Shown here piece after piece: positions 5,699-9,793 of a stretch of DNA of 9,793 nucleotides. The translations under genes were made by a program, and so were the position numbers. Each line of letters starts with the position of its first letter. The first letter of the stretch is position 1. The stretch is from Phycisphaerales bacterium (GTDB lineage Bacteria; Planctomycetota; Phycisphaerae; Phycisphaerales; SM1A02): contig SKZB01000253.1 in the NCBI GenBank assembly GCA_007127615.1, forward strand, positions 1-9,793. Direction: 5' to 3'. Below the pieces are notes generated by a model. The model saw only the letters and a program-made list of their open reading frames with translations. It did not search any database and was not told the origin of the DNA.

Positions 5699-6595
5699 AT
5701 GAAGACCTCACTCGATCATCTTCCCGAGCGCAAGCGGCAGGATCTCGCGCGGCTGACGCGCCTCATCCGCGAGACTTTCGCCGGCGAGATCGAGATGATC
5801 ATCCTCTACGGCTCCTACGCCCGTGGCGACTACAAAGAGGAACGCGATCTGGCGCCGCGCCACGAGCGAAAATCCGGCCATGAGTCCGACTACGACATGC
5901 TGATCCTCACCAACTCCGAGGAGGCCGCCGAGTCGATCGAGATGCGCACGCTGCTGGATGAGAAGGCGGCGAAGCTGAACCTCACCGCCCGGCCGCGCTT
6001 CATCGCGTACGATCTGGAAGCATTTAATCAGCGCCTGGAAGACGGCCGGTTCTTCTACACCGACATCGTCTCGGAGGGCATCATGCTGTTCGAAACGAAA
6101 CGCCACACCCTCGCCAAGGTCGCCGAACTCTCGCCGGCGGAGCGCTGCCGGATCGCGAGCGAATACTATGAGCACTGGTTCTCGAGGGGTAAAGAGTTCT
6201 TTGCGGCATATGGCTTTCACCTCGACCGGAAGCATCTGCCGCTTGCCGCATTCAACCTCCACCAGGCCGCCGAAGCATCCTACAAGACCGTCCTCCTCGT
6301 CTTCACCGGCTACAGTCCGGATCAGCACTGGCTCAGTGTTCTCGCCGACCACGCCTCGCGCCACGCCCCCGGGATCGAAGCGATCATCCCCCAGTCCGGA
6401 CCGAACGATGAAGCGCGGCTGTTCAAACTCCTCGACTACGCCTACATCGGCGCCCGGTACGATGCGAAGTACGCCATCACCGGGGACGATCTCGACGAGC
6501 TTGCCCGGCGCGTGAAGGCGCTACTCGAACACACCGAAACCGTCTGCCGCGCGCAACTCGAGCAGTTCAGGGATGCTGCCAAGCAGTCCCGATGA
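5699..6595 (+). CDS. Single-chain minimal nucleotidyltransferase-HEPN protein
   Basis: The 298-residue product joins two domains usually known as separate MNT and HEPN partners. Residues 1-135 are a polymerase-beta-type minimal nucleotidyltransferase: ILYGSYARGD (35-44) carries the GS...G signature and SDYD (63-66) the metal-binding aspartates, separated by an unusually charged insert (45-62). Residues about 153-285 are a HEPN four-helix domain: FNLHQAAEASYKTVLLVFTGYSP (185-207) and LLDYAYIGARYDAKYAIT (244-261) are typical. The catalytic R-x4-6-H of HEPN ribonucleases is not evident; the corresponding stretch reads RYDAKY. In two-gene systems MNT AMPylates and neutralises the HEPN toxin; fused forms exist but their role is less clear, so a defence or toxin-antitoxin role is inference. 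The start at 5699 is chosen because upstream codons are repeat; ATG 5672 is also in frame. No ribosome-binding site is obvious. Confidence 0.85.
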   Translation: MKTSLDHLPERKRQDLARLTRLIRETFAGEIEMIILYGSYARGDYKEERDLAPRHERKSGHESDYDMLILTNSEEAAESIEMRTLLDEKAAKLNLTARPRFIAYDLEAFNQRLEDGRFFYTDIVSEGIMLFETKRHTLAKVAELSPAERCRIASEYYEHWFSRGKEFFAAYGFHLDRKHLPLAAFNLHQAAEASYKTVLLVFTGYSPDQHWLSVLADHASRHAPGIEAIIPQSGPNDEARLFKLLDYAYIGARYDAKYAITGDDLDELARRVKALLEHTETVCRAQLEQFRDAAKQSR

Positions 6596-6802
6596 CCTGA
6601 TGCGCCAGGCCGGGGCGAGGGGATGCGAGCGGTCGTCATCGCCATGCCCCCGAGCGATCTCTTCGGCCGGAACCAAACCGCGAAATTGCCCCTTGAACGC
6701 GAATCAGTCCAAGCCCATCCGATCGGGACATGCTCATGTGGTTCCCTGGGCGTCAAAATGCCTGTCGCGGCAGAGGTGAGATCAACCTGAATCACGGATA
6801 GA

Positions 6803-7339
6803 ATGTCTCGGCCAGGAGCGGGTGATCCGGTTTCACCATTTTCTTTCTGGAGTGAATCGTTGTTGAGCCACGGCAAGCACAGCCCGATCGGCGACCCCCA
6901 CAGTCAATGGCTTCACCGCCAGGCGATGGTGGCACTTGTCGCGCTGTTTCTGCTTGCGAATCTGATTCCACCATCGATCGGGAACGCTGAGTCTTTCCAC
7001 GGCCAATCGCATCGAGCCGTTGACAGCGGGCATTTCTTTGCCGCACCGGTGTGCTGCCGAACACTCGTAGCGACCAGTCGAAATCGCCAGTTCCCAGCCC
7101 GGTCTGCGACATCTGGTCACGGTGGAACCGCTCACTTCCTGAGCGGGGCAACGGATGAATTCGCCCCGGATCATCACACCAGCGATCCGGACGACACCAA
7201 TCATTCAGTTGCGTTGGTGGACGACGCCGTATCCTGTCGCTTGCCCACCGCCGCGCGGTCGATGGCGACAGCGCATCACGTTGTCTCGGAATGTGCACGT
7301 CGAGGCATGCGCACATCCGGCCGCCACCCGCCCTCCTGA
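6803..7339 (+). CDS. Hypothetical exported or membrane-anchored protein, His/Cys-containing
   Basis: I do not recognise this 178-residue product. A hydrophobic stretch at residues 42-54 (MVALVALFLLANL), followed by IPPSIGNAES, resembles a signal peptide with cleavage after Ala, preceded by an odd 41-residue lead. If translation begins at the internal ATG at 6926, the hydrophobic segment would be at the very N-terminus, which is more natural for a signal peptide. The rest is polar, with many His (GHGGTAHF, DHHTSD, TNHS) and a CC pair, which could hint at metal binding but is not a known motif. The ribosome-binding site is weak for either start (GGAT a few bases before 6803). Codon use includes many A/T-ending codons, unlike the genes at 811-4688. 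A minus-strand frame overlaps much of it (6792-7316), so coding itself is uncertain. Confidence 0.4.
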   Translation: MSRPGAGDPVSPFSFWSESLLSHGKHSPIGDPHSQWLHRQAMVALVALFLLANLIPPSIGNAESFHGQSHRAVDSGHFFAAPVCCRTLVATSRNRQFPARSATSGHGGTAHFLSGATDEFAPDHHTSDPDDTNHSVALVDDAVSCRLPTAARSMATAHHVVSECARRGMRTSGRHPPS

Positions 7340-7440
7340 TCGGTTATGCATGAGACCGATCAAATTGCACGCCGGCTTCGAAACGCCGGATGCGGTCTGG
7401 TTCATCTCACAAGACACCCCTTGATATCTCGCCACGTTGT

Positions 7441-7473
7441 GCCTGGGTTTGACCCAGGCGCATCGTGATGCGC
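7441..7473 (+). promoter_or_regulatory. Two back-to-back hairpins upstream of a small membrane-protein gene
   Basis: GCCTGGGT-TTG-ACCCAGGC (7441-7459) is a perfect 8-bp stem. It is followed with a shared edge by GCGCATC-GT-GATGCGC (7458-7473), a 7-bp stem that may open to a larger loop. A shorter hairpin, TGCC-TCA-GGCA, follows at 7492-7502. None has a T-run, so a simple terminator is unlikely. A perfect -35 hexamer TTGACA lies at 7478-7483, but I find no matching -10. The element could be a leader RNA structure or a bidirectional boundary; no known riboswitch consensus was recognised. Confidence 0.45.
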
Positions 7474-7521
7474 GTCGTTGACATCCACAATGCCTCAGGC
7501 AAGGCAGATATGGAGACCTCC

Positions 7522-7713
7522 ATGTTCCGCTTACTCATCGCTTTGCTGGCGATCATTGCTGCCGCATTCTTCGCGGCATGGGCCATGCCGGACGGTACGG
7601 CCAGACAACTGTTTCAAATCACCGGGGCAATCGTGTTGTTGATCGCTCTCTTTCTCGGTTCGCTCGCACTGCTTCAATGGCTCTCACCGGCGGATTCCGA
7701 TTCATCGCCCTGA
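7522..7713 (+). CDS. Small two-helix membrane protein (DUF1328-like layout)
   Basis: The 63-residue product starts MFRLLIALLAIIAAAFFAAWAM, has a short polar turn PDGTARQ, then a second hydrophobic helix FQITGAIVLLIALFLGSLALLQWL and a short acidic tail. Two closely spaced membrane segments and the pattern of small residues recall the DUF1328/YtjA family of tiny inner-membrane proteins, but the resemblance is by eye and weak. The start at 7522 is chosen because GGAGA (7512-7516) is five bases upstream. ATGs at 7510 (with AAGG upstream) and 7465 are in frame and would give 67 and 82 residues. It is on the same strand as the antiporter, 343 bases away. Function unknown. Confidence 0.6.
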   Translation: MFRLLIALLAIIAAAFFAAWAMPDGTARQLFQITGAIVLLIALFLGSLALLQWLSPADSDSSP

Positions 7714-8056
7714 AGCGATTGGAAAGATGCCTTTGTGCGAGATTGGGCGTTGGCTATGGCCGCTTCTGCATCAGATGCTGGATCATCCTGGATGTGATTC
7801 GCCGGGCTGTGAACCTGTGATCACCGATAGCTGCGATACTGAATTTCTTCGGTGCAGCCGGTATCCTTGCGGGTCGCGATCCGTCCGGTCGTCACGATGC
7901 TCAGCGGTGTTGAGGTCAATTCCCTGAGTCTCCTCGTCACGATCGCCGTGTTCCTCGCCGAGTCGGCCGCATGGGCGATCGGCGAGGTGCCCGAAAAATG
8001 TTCGCACGATGACGAGCACCGAGGGTGCGTTGAAATGGAAGCCGCCTGAATCCCGC
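7714..8056. other. Stretch without a firm gene; two opposed small frames
   Basis: A plus-strand frame at 7897-8049 encodes a 50-residue peptide with a hydrophobic segment (SLSLLVTIAVFLAESAAWAIG) and mostly G/C-ending codons. Its stop lies seven bases before the chosen antiporter start, so it could be a small coupled gene. On the minus strand, 7783-8058 gives 91 polar, Asp/Arg-rich residues in an equally plausible-looking frame. Neither has a clear ribosome-binding site or recognisable domain, and I cannot decide between them; a decayed gene is also possible. Confidence 0.3.
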
Positions 8057-9553
8057 ATGATTGACTCTTACCCACTCGCAGCGTCGGAACCGACTGCCAC
8101 AGCATTGCTGCTGCTGGTTTTCGGGGTGCTGATTGCATTCAGTGTTCTGTTCACCCGAACGTTGGATCGGCTGGGCATTCCTGTGGTTCTGCTCTTTCTT
8201 GTGCTGGGAATGCTTGGCGGGTCAGAGGGAATCGGCGGCATCCTCTTCGACGACTATGAACTCGCCTTTCGGATCGGGACAATCGCGCTTGTCCTCATCA
8301 TTTTCGACGGCGGGCTGAACACCGCCCGTTCCGCCATTCGCAAGAGCATCGCACCAGCCGGTCTGCTGGCCACGGTTGGCGTGCTGGGAACGGCCTGCGC
8401 CGTGGCCCTCATCGCGCGCCTGTTCGGGTTGTCATGGGCGGAAGCCATGCTCGTCGGCGCGATTGTTTCCTCCACGGATGCAGCCGCCGTCTTTGCCGTC
8501 CTCCGTGGCGGCAGGTTGCGCGTCAAAGACCCTGTTCGGAGTACGATCGAAGTCGAATCATGTATCAACGATCCAATGGCGATCATCCTCACGGTGACGG
8601 TCGTTGAGTTTCTCTTGCCGGGCGGCACGCTGAGTTGGTGGTTGCTGGCCACAGTTCCCGTCCAGTTGCTGATCGGCGGCGCGATCGGAACGCTCATCGG
8701 CATCGTCAGTCGTTGGGTGCTGAATCGTGTCGAACTGAGTACGACGGGCTTGTATCCAGTCGCGACGTTGTCGGTCGCATTTCTCGCCTTCGGGATTGCG
8801 ACCATCACCTATGGGAGCGGATTCCTTGCCGTGTTCGCAGCAGCAGCGGTATTGGGCAATGGCCAACTGCCCTACAAAGCCGGGCTGACGCGGGTGCATG
8901 ACGCGATTGCATGGTTGTCCCAGGTCACCATGTTTCTGATGCTCGGGTTGCTCGTCTTTCCCAGTCAATTGCTCGATGTCGCCGGCGTCGGCCTGGCGCT
9001 TGGACTGCTGCTCGCGCTCGTCGCGAGGCCGCTCGGCGTCGTGCTGTGCCTCCTGCCTTTCCGGTGGAGCAAGCCCGAAGTGCTCTATACCTCATGGGTC
9101 GGTATTCGTGGCGCGGTTCCCATCATCCTCGCAACGATACCCGTCATGGCCAACATCCCAGATGCGGATCGGGTGTTCAACATCGTCTTCTTTATCGTGG
9201 TCGTCAGCGCGCTGGTTCCGGGCGCGAGCATTCTCCAACTGACCCGATGGTTGAAACTGGAGCAAGTAAGCTCACCGGCACCCGTCGCGACACTGGAAAT
9301 GCACTCGTTGCGGAAGCTGAGCGGCGAAATCCACATCTACCGCGTCCATCCGACCGTCGCAGTCTGTGGAGCGACACTCTCTGAGATACCCTTTCCGGAT
9401 GGTGCGACGGTGCTGGTCGTTGTTCACGGTGACGATCTTGTTCCAGCGCGAGGCGCAACGCGTCTCGAAGCCGGTGACTTTGTGTACGTATTCTGCAGAC
9501 CGGAAGATGAGGCGAGGGTGGGCTTGCTGTTTGGTGGAACCATCGATGAGTAA
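8057..9553 (+). CDS. NhaP2/CvrA-type cation (K+ or Na+)/proton antiporter with TrkA_C domain
   Basis: The 498-residue product is a CPA1-type antiporter exchanging monovalent cations for protons across the inner membrane. About twelve membrane segments span residues 11-400. Family marks include RLGIPVVLLFLVLGMLGG, GIGGILFDDYELAF, FDGGL, the discontinuous-helix signature SSTDAAAVF (Thr140, Asp141) and EVESCINDP, with the Asn171-Asp172 pair expected to bind ions. The tail (about 419-495) is a TrkA_C/RCK_C-type regulatory domain (EIHIYRV, then GATLSEIPFPDGATVLVVVHGDDLVPARGATRLEAGDFVYVF). The combination is typical of potassium/proton antiporters such as NhaP2, so K+ is favoured, but specificity cannot be read from sequence. 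The start at 8057 puts the first membrane helix where the family has it; an in-frame ATG at 8009 would add 16 polar residues. Neither has a good ribosome-binding site. Codon use is less GC-rich than in the left-hand genes. Confidence 0.9.
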   Translation: MIDSYPLAASEPTATALLLLVFGVLIAFSVLFTRTLDRLGIPVVLLFLVLGMLGGSEGIGGILFDDYELAFRIGTIALVLIIFDGGLNTARSAIRKSIAPAGLLATVGVLGTACAVALIARLFGLSWAEAMLVGAIVSSTDAAAVFAVLRGGRLRVKDPVRSTIEVESCINDPMAIILTVTVVEFLLPGGTLSWWLLATVPVQLLIGGAIGTLIGIVSRWVLNRVELSTTGLYPVATLSVAFLAFGIATITYGSGFLAVFAAAAVLGNGQLPYKAGLTRVHDAIAWLSQVTMFLMLGLLVFPSQLLDVAGVGLALGLLLALVARPLGVVLCLLPFRWSKPEVLYTSWVGIRGAVPIILATIPVMANIPDADRVFNIVFFIVVVSALVPGASILQLTRWLKLEQVSSPAPVATLEMHSLRKLSGEIHIYRVHPTVAVCGATLSEIPFPDGATVLVVVHGDDLVPARGATRLEAGDFVYVFCRPEDEARVGLLFGGTIDE

Positions 9554-9648
9554 GTGAGACTCATTCTGCTGTAGGAGAAGTCGTCACCTTGCTGTGACCC
9601 CGGCCCATAGCCTGGAGAGACCCGCACGGATGAGAGGTTTTCAGAAAA

Positions 9649-9712
9649 GGCACGGAGGCACGGAGGCATGATGGCACGGAGCGACGGAGCGACGGAGCGA
9701 CGGAGGGACGAG
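9649..9712. repeat. 8-bp tandem repeat, eight units
   Basis: Eight contiguous 8-base units: GGCACGGA twice, GGCATGAT, GGCACGGA, GCGACGGA three times, then a divergent GGGACGAG. The GGCACGGA form resembles the cacggaggcacggagg-type intergenic repeats I associate with planctomycetes and other environmental bacteria. It lies in the spacer after the antiporter; no terminator with a T-run was seen there, only a 5-bp stem GTCAC/GTGAC at 9583-9598. Confidence 0.9.
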
Positions 9713-9760
9713 TTTACCGAGGGAGGGGGTGCCACGAACAGCGACTGAAAGGAGTCGGCC

Positions 9761-9793
9761 GTGCGAGATGCAACCAAGGCGCGATGCAACCCA
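9761..9793 (+). CDS. Possible start of a gene running off the right edge
   Basis: AAAGGAG (9748-9754) lies six bases before a GTG at 9761 that opens a frame to the window end (VRDATKARCNP). An ATG at 9768 is in another frame, 13 bases from the same site. The last 29 bases are also a direct repeat: GATGCAACC at 9767-9775 and 9783-9791 (16-base period), so this may be repeat rather than gene. Too short to identify. Confidence 0.25.
   Translation, partial: MRDATKARCNP

Noticed and set aside
6728..6739. Inverted repeat ACATG-CT-CATGT as an operator
   Set aside because: Five-base arms are expected by chance at this length, and there is no adjacent promoter to give it context.
9554..9648. Intrinsic terminator after the antiporter gene
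   Set aside because: Only a 5-bp stem (GTCAC/GTGAC, 9583-9598) without a T-run is present, too weak to call.

Overview
The window is GC-rich bacterial DNA. It most likely comes from a planctomycete, possibly of the Phycisphaerae. Three things suggest this: a degraded tyrosine-recombinase N-terminus with planctomycete-style signature words (FPKYRH, VVNLNGR, AEYHRLVAEW), a tRNA gene without an encoded CCA end, and GC-rich, GATC-rich coding sequence. The taxonomic call is an inference from pattern memory, not from a search.

Left part (1-4700). The 5' end of a probable lipoprotein gene runs off the left edge on the minus strand. A divergent intergenic region follows, with a strong G-quadruplex-capable tract and a 9-bp tandem repeat. 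Then comes tatA, the pore-forming subunit of the twin-arginine translocase. Next is a tightly coupled pair whose reading frames overlap at ATGA: a large DUF2868-type polytopic membrane protein and a GTPase with a C-terminal DUF3482-type region containing a glycine-zipper hydrophobic segment. They look like one membrane-associated GTPase module of unknown function, and they are the strongest candidate here for undescribed biology.

Middle (4700-5700). A tRNA-Val(CAC) gene has its own extended -10 promoter and a plausible terminator. It is followed by the frameshifted remnant of an integrase gene, the typical scar of a mobile element next to a tRNA. The next several hundred bases are eroded sequence, with one coding-like island on the minus strand and a composite 9/10-bp tandem repeat.

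Right part (5700-9793). A single-chain minimal nucleotidyltransferase-HEPN protein comes first. It is followed by a region whose codon use looks less strictly GC-rich by eye: a His/Cys-containing putative exported protein, two back-to-back hairpins, a 63-residue two-helix membrane protein, and an NhaP2-type cation/proton antiporter with a C-terminal TrkA_C domain. The window ends with an 8-bp, eight-unit tandem repeat and the possible first codons of another gene. The antiporter and small membrane protein may work together in ion homeostasis or stress, but only proximity and orientation support that.
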